This document shows positions 1-6,696 of a DNA stretch of 6,696 bases, one piece after another. The notes beneath the pieces are model-generated. The model was not told the origin of the DNA, ran no database searches, and saw nothing but the letters and a program-made list of their open reading frames with translations. The translations under genes and the position numbers were made by a program. The DNA comes from Thiohalobacter sp. (GTDB lineage Bacteria > Pseudomonadota > Gammaproteobacteria > DSM-19610). Location of the stretch: the NCBI GenBank assembly GCA_027010005.1, contig JALVCM010000497.1, positions 1 to 6,696 of the forward strand, read 5' to 3'. The first letter of the stretch is position 1, and each line of letters opens with the position of its first letter.

Positions 1-1556
1 AGCTCAACCTTCAGCTCCGGCAACGCCTCAGCCAGTTGCGCTGCTGTATCTTCCGCCGCCTGGCATTGCAGTGACTCCGACTCCTCGATAAGCGTACACA
101 CCCAGTAGGCCTGACGGCCATCGCGACAGGCTTCCTGCACACGCTGCACAACCTCGGCACGACGGCTTTCCGCCAGTGCCACGGTTTGCACCGGTGTCCG
201 CCCCGGTGGTAACTCGTCGATCACCGAACTGTCCAGATCGGCATACAGGGCCATGGCCAGTGTCCTCGGGATCGGCGTCGCCGTCATGATCAGCTGGTGC
301 GGTACCAGGCGTTTCTCGCGCCCCTTGTCGCGCAAGGCAAGGCGCTGGTGCACACCAAAGCGATGCTGCTCATCGATAATGACCAGTCCCAGCCGGTTAA
401 ACGTGACGTCATCCTGGAACAGTGCGTGGGTACCGATAAGCAACCGCAACGCCCCGGACTGCATTGCCTCCATCAGTTCTCGACGTGCCTTGCCCTTGAC
501 CCGGCCCGACAGCCAGCCGGTGCAAATACCCAGTGCATCGAACCAGTGCCGGAAATTGGCAAAATGCTGCTCCGCCAGCAGTTCAGTAGGTGCCATCACC
601 GCGACCTGGTAGCCACTGGCCAGCGCGTGCACGGCGGCAATCGCCGCGACCACCGTTTTACCGGAACCCACATCACCCTGCACCAGGCGCATCATGGGGT
701 GTGGCTGCGCCAGGTCGTGCGTGATTTCCCTGACGACACGCTGCTGTGCACCCGTCAGGGAAAATGGCAGCTGGCGCAGAAACTGTTGCATCAGGTCATC
801 ACCGTCGGTCAGTGCAGGTGCCTGCAGGCGGGTGGCACGCTGGCGCACGGCACGCAGGCTCAGATGGTGTGCGAGCATTTCTTCAAACGCCAGGCGTTGC
901 TGGCCCGGGTGGGTGCCGGCTTCCAGGGCGGCGAGGTCCGCGCCAACCGGTGGCCGGTGCACATAACGCAGAGCCTCCTGCAGGTCTGAAAGCCCCATCG
1001 AGTCACGCAGTGCATCCGGCAACCACTCGGGGAGATTGGTGTCGTCGAGCATGGCCAGTGCCTGCTCGCTGAGATTACGTAGCGTAAGTTGATGAATGCC
1101 GTCACCGGTCGGGTATACGGGCGTCAAACGGTCTTCGGTGGGCAGACTGTCATTTTCGGCAAGGCGCTGATACTCCGGGTGCACCATCTCCAGCGAGGCC
1201 GGGCCACGCCGCACTTCCCCGTACAGGCGCAGGTGTGCACCCCGCTCGAAGCCGACCTGTTGTGCCTTGCTGAAATGGAAAAAGCGTAATATCAGCGAGC
1301 CGGTTCCGTCGCTGACCCGGACCAGCAAACTGCGCCGCCGGCCGAACTTGACCTCGGCCAGGTCAACGCTGACTTCCACCACGGCATGGTCGCCGGGACG
1401 CAGACTGCCGAGAGGCACCACACGGGTGCGGTCCTCGTAGCGTCGCGGCAGGTGGAACAACACATCCTGGACCGTTTCGATCCCGAAGGCCGCCAGCTTT
1501 TCTGCCGACTTCGGCCCCACGCCACGCAGTGTGACAACCGGTGTTTCGTCGAGCAT
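1..1556 (-). CDS. recG: ATP-dependent DNA helicase RecG (3' part cut off by window edge)
   Basis: RecG is a superfamily 2 DNA translocase that regresses stalled replication forks and branch-migrates recombination intermediates. The window holds the first 518 codons of a protein usually near 690 residues. What is seen: an N-terminal helix-hairpin stretch (RGVG near residue 11, then LFHLPRRYEDRT near 33-44), an OB-fold wedge domain at about 55-155, and the first helicase lobe. That lobe has LTGAQ at 267-271, Walker A GDVGSGKT at 294-301 (K300), the DEQH box at 395-398 and motif III TAT at 425-427, followed by AYWVCTLIEESE at the start of the second lobe. The reading frame is intact to the edge. 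I placed the start at the ATG at 1556 because AGGAGG lies just before it and the protein then aligns with known RecG N-termini. An in-frame ATG at 1586 would add ten residues and overlap the ridA stop. The gene is probably cotranscribed with ridA. Confidence 0.97.
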   Translation of the reverse strand, partial: MLDETPVVTLRGVGPKSAEKLAAFGIETVQDVLFHLPRRYEDRTRVVPLGSLRPGDHAVVEVSVDLAEVKFGRRRSLLVRVSDGTGSLILRFFHFSKAQQVGFERGAHLRLYGEVRRGPASLEMVHPEYQRLAENDSLPTEDRLTPVYPTGDGIHQLTLRNLSEQALAMLDDTNLPEWLPDALRDSMGLSDLQEALRYVHRPPVGADLAALEAGTHPGQQRLAFEEMLAHHLSLRAVRQRATRLQAPALTDGDDLMQQFLRQLPFSLTGAQQRVVREITHDLAQPHPMMRLVQGDVGSGKTVVAAIAAVHALASGYQVAVMAPTELLAEQHFANFRHWFDALGICTGWLSGRVKGKARRELMEAMQSGALRLLIGTHALFQDDVTFNRLGLVIIDEQHRFGVHQRLALRDKGREKRLVPHQLIMTATPIPRTLAMALYADLDSSVIDELPPGRTPVQTVALAESRRAEVVQRVQEACRDGRQAYWVCTLIEESESLQCQAAEDTAAQLAEALPELKVE

Positions 1557-1558
1557 AG

Positions 1559-1564
1559 CCTCCT
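1559..1564 (-). promoter_or_regulatory. Ribosome binding site for the recG start at 1556
   Basis: On the minus strand AGGAGG ends two bases before the ATG at 1556. That spacing is shorter than usual for a perfect Shine-Dalgarno, although the first four bases (AGGA) sit at a workable four-base spacing. The alternative ATG at 1586 has no clear purine-rich site before it and would depend on coupling to ridA translation. The site supports 1556 but does not prove it. Confidence 0.5.
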
Positions 1565-1578
1565 GCCTTGCCCGTGGT

Positions 1579-1965
1579 TCAGCCATTCAGTACCAGTATC
1601 GCATCCATCTCGACCGCGGCATCCTTGGGCAAAGATGCCACACCCACGGCGGCACGCGCCGGGTAAGGTTCCTGGAAGTAATCCGCCATCACCTGGTTTA
1701 CCAGCGGAAAGTGTCCCAGGTCAGTAAGAAAAATATTCAGTTTGGCGATGTCAGCCAGCGTACCACCGGCCGCTTCCGCCACCGCGGACAAGTTATCAAA
1801 CACACGCCGGATCTGCGCTTCCATATTGCCTTCCACCATCTCCATGGTGTCGGGCACCAGCGGTATCTGGCCGGACAGGTAAACCGTATCGCCACACTGC
1901 ACGGCCTGTGAATAGGTTCCGATCGCCTGTGGCGCCCTGTCGGTATGAATCACCTTGCGTTGCAT
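1579..1965 (-). CDS. ridA: RidA family enamine/imine deaminase (YjgF/YER057c/UK114)
   Basis: RidA hydrolyses reactive enamine and imine intermediates such as 2-aminoacrylate released by PLP enzymes, which protects those enzymes from damage; it acts in the cytosol as a homotrimer. The protein is 128 residues, the normal family length. Visible signatures are IGTYSQA near residue 15-21 with Y18, the SGQIP strand at 31-35, and [22 protein letters not shown] near the C-terminus. R104 in PAR matches the substrate-carboxylate-binding Arg of the family (R105 in E. coli), and E119 in VEM matches the conserved acidic residue. The start at 1965 is fixed by a strong Shine-Dalgarno. The gene begins nine bases after the spoT stop, so the two are almost certainly on one transcript. 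In other bacteria ridA is often a neighbour of spoT or of amino acid genes. Confidence 0.95.
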   Translation of the reverse strand: MQRKVIHTDRAPQAIGTYSQAVQCGDTVYLSGQIPLVPDTMEMVEGNMEAQIRRVFDNLSAVAEAAGGTLADIAKLNIFLTDLGHFPLVNQVMADYFQEPYPARAAVGVASLPKDAAVEMDAILVLNG

Positions 1966-1970
1966 GCTGT

Positions 1971-1976
1971 CTCCTC
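1971..1976 (-). promoter_or_regulatory. Ribosome binding site of ridA, overlapping the spoT stop codon
   Basis: GAGGAG on the minus strand, five bases before the ridA ATG. It overlaps the spoT TGA at 1975-1977, so ribosomes finishing spoT stop on the ridA initiation site. This suggests translational coupling of ridA to spoT. Confidence 0.75.
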
Positions 1977-4137
1977 AGTGTTTGGTTCGCGTGATGCGCA
2001 TCACCGCCGGCAACTTGCGGATGCCCCGCATGACACGCGCCAGGTGCTGGCGGTCGCGCACCGTCAGGGTAAAGTTGAGTGCCGTATCGAGGCCGTCGCG
2101 CTCCTCGATCGATACATTTTCGATATTCGATTCCAGCTCGGAAATTTCTGCGGCGATGGTCGCCAGCACGCCTTTCTGGTTAGTGACATCCACCCGAACC
2201 TCCGCCGGGAATTCACCCTCGATATCCGGCTGCCATTCCACATCGATCCACTTGTCGGGACGGTTGCGGTAATCCGTCAGGTTGTTACAGGTCTCGGTAT
2301 GAATCACCAGCCCGCGTCCGGTACTGATAAAGCCAACGATGTTATCGCCGGGGATCGGACGACAGCAACGCGCAAAGTGCACGACCATCCCCTCGGTGCC
2401 ACGAATGGCCAGCGGTTGGCTGTGCCTGTCGTCCTGGGTGGCCTCATCCCCTTCCTCAGCCGGCACCAGCCGACGCGCCACCAGCATGGCAGCGCGATTA
2501 CCCAGGCCAATATCGGCACACAGGGCGTCACAGGAATCAAAACCGAATTCCTCGACCACCTGCGAGAGTTCGGCATCGGGTATTTCCTGCAGGGCACTGC
2601 CCAGCCCCTGCAGCGCCTTGTCGAGCATGCGCTTGCCCAGCTCCGCGGCCTCATCATTCTGCAGGTTCTTCAGGTAATGCCGAATATTGGAACGCGCCTT
2701 GGCGGTAGCCACAAAATTCAGCCAGGCCGGGTTGGGGTGTGCTCCGGTGGCAGTAATCACCTCGACCGTCTGCCCGTTCAGCAACGGCGTACGCAACGGT
2801 GCAAGGCGGCGGTCGATCTTGGCGGCAATACAGGTGTTGCCGACATCGGTATGCACGGCATAGGCAAAGTCCACAGCCGTGGCGCCGCGTTTCAGGTTGA
2901 GAATGTCACCGGCCGGGGTAAACACATAGACCTCGTCGGGGAACAGGTCGATCTTGACGTTCTCGAGAAACTCAAGCGAGTTGCCGGCATTGCGCTGCAT
3001 TTCCAGCAGTTCACGCAACCACTCGCGCGCGCGTGTCTGTGCATTGTTGGCGCCAACCGAGTTTTCACTGCTCTTGTATAACCAGTGTGCGGCAATACCG
3101 GATTCCGCCACACGCTCCATATCCTCGGTACGTATCTGTACTTCGACCGGCACCCCGTAGGGACCAAACAGCACGGTATGCAGGGACTGGTAACCGTTGG
3201 CCTTGGGGATGGCAATGTAGTCCTTGAATTTTCCGGGTACCGGCTTGTAAAGATTGTGCATCATACCCAGTACGCGGTAACAGGTATCCACATCATCGAC
3301 GATAATGCGGAAGGCATATACGTCGAAGACTTCGTTGAACGAACCCACCCGGTCACGGATTTTCTTGTACAGACTGTAGATATGCTTTTCACGGCTCTGC
3401 AACCGGCAGTGGAGGTTTTCCTCGTCGAGCCGTTGCTGGATCGCCGACTCGATCTTGTTGAGAATTTCCTTGCGGTTACCACGCGCCTTTTTGACCACCT
3501 CGGACAGCACCCGGTAACGCATCGGGTAGAGTGCTGCCATGCCCAGCTCTTCCAGCTCCAGGCGGATCTGGTTCATACCCAGCCGGTTGGCGATAGGGGC
3601 ATAGATTTCCAGGGTTTCACGGGCAATACGGCGACGCTTGTCGGCACGCATCACACCGAGTGTGCGCATGTTGTGCAGGCGGTCGGCGAGCTTGACGAGA
3701 ATAACGCGGATATCGCGCACCATGGCCAGCATCATCTTGCGGAAGTTCTCCGCCTGCGCCTCGGCCTGGCTTTCGAACTTGATCTGGGTGAGTTTGCTGA
3801 CACCGTCCACCAGCTCGGCCACTTCCTCGCCGAACTCCTGCTCGATGAGTTCCTTGGCAATGCTGGTGTCTTCGATAACATCGTGCAGGATCGCGGCAAT
3901 GATGCTCTGTGGATCCATGTGCATCTCGGCGAGGATGCGCGCCACCGCCACCGGGTGGTAGATATACGGCTCACCGGATTTGCGATGCTGGCCCTCGTGC
4001 GCCTCGGCACCCAGCAGGTAGGCGCGGTATACCTCGCTGACCTGCTCCCTGTCGAGATAGGTTTCCAGCAGGTCGCACAGGTCGCTGATCAGAAAGCGCT
4101 GTGCATCGGGTACCGGTTTTGTCAGCGGGGTCGCCAT
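1975..4137 (-). CDS. spoT: Bifunctional (p)ppGpp synthetase/hydrolase SpoT
   Basis: SpoT makes and degrades the alarmone (p)ppGpp in the stringent response. The protein has 720 residues (E. coli 702), and the extra length is mostly an N-terminal extension of about 15 residues. Domains in order: an HD hydrolase at about 35-190 with all expected residues (R52, H61, H85-D86, E89-D90, D152, N156), so hydrolase activity is expected. Next comes the synthetase at about 230-350, with D272, GYQSLHT at 315-321 (Y316) and E332 in VEVQIRT. A TGS domain spans about 395-460, the helical region and conserved Cys motif follow (C591-C592, H613, C617), and a C-terminal ACT domain covers about 645-717. The synthetase motif that is RXKD in bifunctional enzymes and EXDD in RelA is KFKD here (303-306): the basic class, but with Lys first. 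No strong Shine-Dalgarno precedes the ATG. The gene follows a terminator and may have its own promoter. ridA and recG lie downstream. Confidence 0.97.
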   Translation of the reverse strand: MATPLTKPVPDAQRFLISDLCDLLETYLDREQVSEVYRAYLLGAEAHEGQHRKSGEPYIYHPVAVARILAEMHMDPQSIIAAILHDVIEDTSIAKELIEQEFGEEVAELVDGVSKLTQIKFESQAEAQAENFRKMMLAMVRDIRVILVKLADRLHNMRTLGVMRADKRRRIARETLEIYAPIANRLGMNQIRLELEELGMAALYPMRYRVLSEVVKKARGNRKEILNKIESAIQQRLDEENLHCRLQSREKHIYSLYKKIRDRVGSFNEVFDVYAFRIIVDDVDTCYRVLGMMHNLYKPVPGKFKDYIAIPKANGYQSLHTVLFGPYGVPVEVQIRTEDMERVAESGIAAHWLYKSSENSVGANNAQTRAREWLRELLEMQRNAGNSLEFLENVKIDLFPDEVYVFTPAGDILNLKRGATAVDFAYAVHTDVGNTCIAAKIDRRLAPLRTPLLNGQTVEVITATGAHPNPAWLNFVATAKARSNIRHYLKNLQNDEAAELGKRMLDKALQGLGSALQEIPDAELSQVVEEFGFDSCDALCADIGLGNRAAMLVARRLVPAEEGDEATQDDRHSQPLAIRGTEGMVVHFARCCRPIPGDNIVGFISTGRGLVIHTETCNNLTDYRNRPDKWIDVEWQPDIEGEFPAEVRVDVTNQKGVLATIAAEISELESNIENVSIEERDGLDTALNFTLTVRDRQHLARVMRGIRKLPAVMRITRTKH

Positions 4138-4176
4138 GTATCGTCTGTGGTTTTCCGGTTGGAATGTCGCGCAAAG

Positions 4177-4182
4177 ATCATA
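4177..4182 (-). promoter_or_regulatory. Candidate -10 element for spoT-ridA-recG
   Basis: TATGAT on the minus strand (five of six matches to TATAAT), 40 bases before the spoT ATG and downstream of the terminator that ends rpoZ. I find no convincing -35 hexamer at 16-18 bases; the region there is GC-rich (GTGCAG or nearby). It is the only reasonable -10 in the short space between terminator and gene. The position is suggestive and the match alone is weak. Confidence 0.35.
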
Positions 4183-4217
4183 GGCGAAATACCCCGCGCC
4201 TGCACGGCGCCAGACGC

Positions 4218-4255
4218 AAAAAAGCCGCAGCGGGTGACCCGTTGCGGCTTTTTTT
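4218..4255. terminator. Intrinsic terminator between rpoZ and spoT, symmetric enough to work both ways
   Basis: An 11-bp GC-rich stem (4224-4234 with 4238-4248, loop TGA) is flanked by A6 at 4218-4223 and T7 at 4249-4255. On the plus strand the stem has one G-T wobble; on the minus strand the same pair becomes an A-C mismatch, but the hairpin still ends in a run of six T. It lies 27 bases past the rpoZ stop, so its natural role is to end the yicC/gmk/rpoZ transcripts. It could also stop antisense transcription coming from the left. Confidence 0.85.
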
Positions 4256-4282
4256 GTATTGCGTTCTGATTGTTGCGGAATA

Positions 4283-4591
4283 TCAGGCTTCGGGGGTGTC
4301 CGTGGGCTTTGCCGTGGCGATGGTATCGCTCTGCTCGTCCACAGCGGTCAGGGCTTCACCCATTTCCACCTCCGCGGCCTCGGTATCCTCGGGTTTTTCA
4401 TCGAGAATGGCCGGTGTGATGTAGTCCTCGGCAATTTCACGCAAAGCCACTACCGTGGGCTTGTCGTTCTCCCACTCCACGAACGGCTCGGCGCCCCTGG
4501 CCAGCTGACGGGCGCGCTTGGTCGCCACCAGAACCAGCTGAAAACGGTTATCAACCTTGTCGAGACAATCTTCTACAGTAACTCGTGCCAT
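4283..4591 (-). CDS. rpoZ: DNA-directed RNA polymerase omega subunit
   Basis: Omega helps assemble RNA polymerase by holding beta prime, and in gammaproteobacteria it forms part of a ppGpp binding site. The protein has 102 residues (E. coli 91). The N-terminal half is clearly omega: [20 protein letters not shown] at the start, [10 protein letters not shown] in the middle, and [12 protein letters not shown] near residues 42-53. The last 40 or so residues form an acidic, low-complexity tail rich in Glu, Asp, Thr and Ala, a part that varies in this family. The gene sits 49 bases after gmk with no strong terminator between them, so cotranscription is likely. A clear Shine-Dalgarno is not visible; the start is chosen because MARVTV is the family's invariant N-terminus. 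A terminator follows. The genes for omega and the ppGpp enzyme SpoT are neighbours, as in E. coli. Confidence 0.97.
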   Translation of the reverse strand: MARVTVEDCLDKVDNRFQLVLVATKRARQLARGAEPFVEWENDKPTVVALREIAEDYITPAILDEKPEDTEAAEVEMGEALTAVDEQSDTIATAKPTDTPEA

Positions 4592-4640
4592 GCTGTGTTT
4601 GCCAGATATCCGCTAATAAGGACGCGCAAGTGTACGCGAA

Positions 4641-5410
<770 letters not shown>

Positions 5411-5417
<7 letters not shown>

Positions 5418-6277
5418 ACATTCTGCACCTGCTCGCGCATCTGTTCGATCAACACTTTTAGTTCCACAGCAACCGCGGTGGTATCACTGTCAGCGGATTT
5501 CGAGCCCAGCGTGTTCGCCTCGCGGTTGAACTCCTGCATGAGAAAATCCAGCCGCCGGCCGACCGGTTCGTCACGCTCCAGCACGCGGCGCGTCTCGGTC
5601 ACATGGCCTTCGAGGCGGTCGAGCTCTTCATCGACATCCATCTTCTGCGCCAGCATCACCAGTTCCTGCTCGATGCGGTCGTTGTCCACCTTCGCCTGTA
5701 ACTCTTCCAGCCGCGCCAGCAGTTTCTCACGCAGCCGCTCGCGCACTTCGGGCAGACGCTGGCGAGCCTTGCGTACCTGCTCCTCGATACCATCGAGACG
5801 CGTCAGCAACAGCTGACGAATCTGCTCGCCCTCGCGTTCGCGGGTCGCGATCAGCTGGTCGAGGGCTTCTTCAAACAGTTGCAGAGCTTTTTCCTGTACC
5901 GGCTTCTGGTCCGGCTCCGCCTCCTTGACCACGCCCGGCCAGCGCAGCAAATCCATGACGCCCGGCGAGCTGGCCTCTGTGGAGCGTATTTCCACCTCGC
6001 GACAGGCCCCAAGCAGGGCCTGCAGCCGCTCATCATCAAGCGCGATAGCCGCCGCGGCCTGGCTGGAAAGGCGCAGCCGCAGTGCACATTCCAGCTTGCC
6101 GCGGCCCAGCCGCACACCAGCCCGTTCACGCACTTTGGGCTCCAGCGCGCGTAGTTCCTCGGGCAGGCGGACAAAGCATTCCAGGTAACGGTGATTCACC
6201 GAGCGCAACTCCCAGGCCAGCTCGGCACCTTCCACCTCGCCGTCCACCCGGGCAAACGCTGTCATACTGCGTATCAT
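5411..6277 (-). CDS. yicC: YicC family endoribonuclease
   Basis: YicC proteins are oligomeric, metal-dependent endoribonucleases; E. coli YicC has been linked to turnover of small RNAs such as RyhB. The protein has 288 residues (E. coli 287). Seen: the N-terminal YicC domain beginning MIRSMTAFAR, with ELRSVNHRYLE near 27-37, VRLPEELRALEPKVRER near 36-52 and GRGKLEC near 58-64. A charged helical middle section, rich in Glu, Arg and Leu and likely coiled, follows. The C-terminal DUF1732 domain carries LVMLAQKMDVDEELDRLEGH, GRRLDFLMQEFNREANTLGSKS and the ending LKVLIEQMREQVQN. The start is set by AGGGAG upstream. gmk lies 146 bases downstream behind a palindromic repeat. The gene diverges from a protein kinase, and a CRP-like site sits in the shared promoter region. 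Confidence 0.96.
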
Positions 6278-6280
6278 CTC

Positions 6281-6309
6281 AAGTCACTCCCTTTCTCTGC
6301 CGCTATACT
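6281..6309 (+). promoter_or_regulatory. Candidate kinase-gene promoter
   Basis: TATACT at 6304-6309 is a good -10 (five of six) on the plus strand. The hexamer 17 bases upstream, AAGTCA at 6281-6286, matches TTGACA at only three positions. Transcription would start near 6316 and give a leader of about 69 bases that contains the palindrome. The -10 shares its TATA with the candidate yicC -10 on the other strand, so the two promoters would exclude each other. Confidence 0.4.
6287..6292 (-). promoter_or_regulatory. Ribosome binding site of yicC
   Basis: AGGGAG on the minus strand, nine bases before the ATG at 6277. It supports that start over the in-frame ATG four codons later (MIRSM). Confidence 0.7.
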
Positions 6310-6330
6310 GGATTCGCAACAACCTGTTTT
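6302..6330 (-). promoter_or_regulatory. Candidate yicC promoter
   Basis: On the minus strand TATAGC (6302-6307, four of six to consensus) is preceded at 17 bases by AAAACA (6325-6330, three of six). The weak -35 lies inside the left arm of the palindrome at 6325-6352, as expected for a promoter that needs an activator there. The predicted transcript would start near 6295 and have a leader of about 18 bases carrying the yicC ribosome binding site. Confidence 0.35.
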
Positions 6331-6352
6331 TGTGAATGATTTCACGAAAACA
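6325..6352. promoter_or_regulatory. CRP/Vfr-like palindromic operator in the yicC-kinase divergent region
   Basis: A 28-bp inverted repeat has 12-base arms (6325-6336 and 6341-6352), a 4-base centre TGAT and a single mismatched pair (6331/6346). Its core is TGTGA-N6-TCACG (6331-6346), nine of ten bases of the CRP consensus TGTGA-N6-TCACA, with A/T-rich flanks as in good CRP sites. The centre is about 43 bases upstream of the start predicted for yicC, near the class II activator position, and about 22 bases downstream of the start predicted for the kinase gene, where a bound protein would block. In the kinase leader RNA the same bases could form a 12-bp hairpin with one U-G pair. The factor is inferred from the motif only. 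Confidence 0.55.
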
Positions 6353-6384
6353 CCCAACCTGCATCGCGCACAGTCTAGAGGATC

Positions 6385-6696
6385 ATGCGTAAAAAGCTAG
6401 ACAGCCTCAAACCCGGCACCTGCCTGGATGGTTACAAGCTGGAAAAACCGCTCGGCGGCGGCGGCTTCAGCGTGGTCTACCTTGCCCGCAACCTGCGCGA
6501 CGACCAGCGCGTGGTGATCAAGGAATATATCCCCAACAAGCTGGCCTGCCGGGGCCGTGACGGCCAGGTTCAGGCGCGTGACGCCGGCACCGAGGCACGC
6601 TTTGTGCGCGGCCGTAAACTGTTTTTCCAGGAAGCCAGCACCCTGGCCACCCTCAAGCACCCGAATATTGTCAATGTATTCAGCTTCTTCCAGGCC
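6385..6696 (+). CDS. Hanks-type serine/threonine protein kinase, N-terminal part (cut off by window edge)
   Basis: The first 104 residues of a eukaryotic-type protein kinase. Seen: YKLEKPLGGGGFSVVYLA at 17-34, the glycine-rich ATP loop in which the third Gly of the usual GxGxxG is Ser29; VVIKEYIP at 43-50, with K46 as the ATP-binding Lys; FFQEASTLATLKHPNIVNV at 80-98, where E83 fits the helix C Glu that pairs with the Lys. The catalytic loop and anything after the kinase domain lie outside the window, so substrate, membrane anchor or sensor domain cannot be judged. The start at 6385 has AGAGG close before it and gives a normal 16-residue lead-in to the kinase fold. The ORF is open to the edge. 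The gene diverges from yicC and may be paired with a protein phosphatase further right, but that is not visible here. Confidence 0.9.
   Translation, partial: MRKKLDSLKPGTCLDGYKLEKPLGGGGFSVVYLARNLRDDQRVVIKEYIPNKLACRGRDGQVQARDAGTEARFVRGRKLFFQEASTLATLKHPNIVNVFSFFQA

Noticed and set aside
1945..3081. Long plus-strand open frame antisense to spoT
   Set aside because: It lies wholly opposite spoT and ridA, has no recognisable domain, and its composition is that of a reverse-strand shadow of a GC-rich gene.
3085..4269. Second long plus-strand open frame antisense to spoT
   Set aside because: It is the mirror of the conserved SpoT hydrolase and synthetase domains and runs into the terminator; no family signature and no ribosome binding site that I can see.
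6325..6352. FNR site, or an intrinsic terminator, at the divergent palindrome
   Set aside because: The FNR pattern TTGAT-N4-ATCAA is absent, whereas the core fits TGTGA-N6-TCACA. No T run follows the inverted repeat on either strand.
6397..6660. Minus-strand open frame opposite the kinase start
   Set aside because: It is antisense to clear kinase motifs (ATP loop, VIK Lys, helix C) and shows no domain of its own.

Overview
This window reads as ordinary chromosomal core DNA of a gammaproteobacterium. The evidence is the block gmk-rpoZ-spoT-(ridA)-recG, all on the minus strand and typical of that class, together with proteins closest to those I know from Pseudomonas and E. coli. The DNA is GC-rich. 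I cannot place it to genus; ridA lying between spoT and recG (trmH occupies that position in E. coli) fits pseudomonad-like or other non-enteric lineages. I see no phage genes, transposases, CRISPR arrays, or tRNA or rRNA genes.

Layout, following minus-strand transcription from the right: yicC (6277 to 5411), an intergenic region with a palindromic repeat (5410 to 5265), gmk (5264 to 4641), rpoZ (4591 to 4283), an intrinsic terminator and a candidate promoter (4282 to 4138), spoT (4137 to 1975), ridA (1965 to 1579) and recG (1556 to beyond the left edge). A Ser/Thr protein kinase gene starts at 6385 on the plus strand, diverges from yicC and leaves the window at the right edge. A 107-base divergent control region separates the two and carries a CRP/Vfr-like palindrome.

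Functionally the cluster combines nucleotide and stress physiology (Gmk makes GDP, SpoT makes and degrades (p)ppGpp, omega helps RNA polymerase respond to ppGpp), RNA turnover (YicC), metabolite damage control (RidA) and repair of stalled replication forks (RecG). I found no previously undescribed system. The points most worth a second look are the CRP-like site placed for class II control of yicC, the terminator that separates rpoZ from spoT, a Lys in place of the usual Arg in the SpoT synthetase RXKD motif, and the dispersed-type palindromic repeat upstream of gmk, which creates a false upstream extension of that gene.
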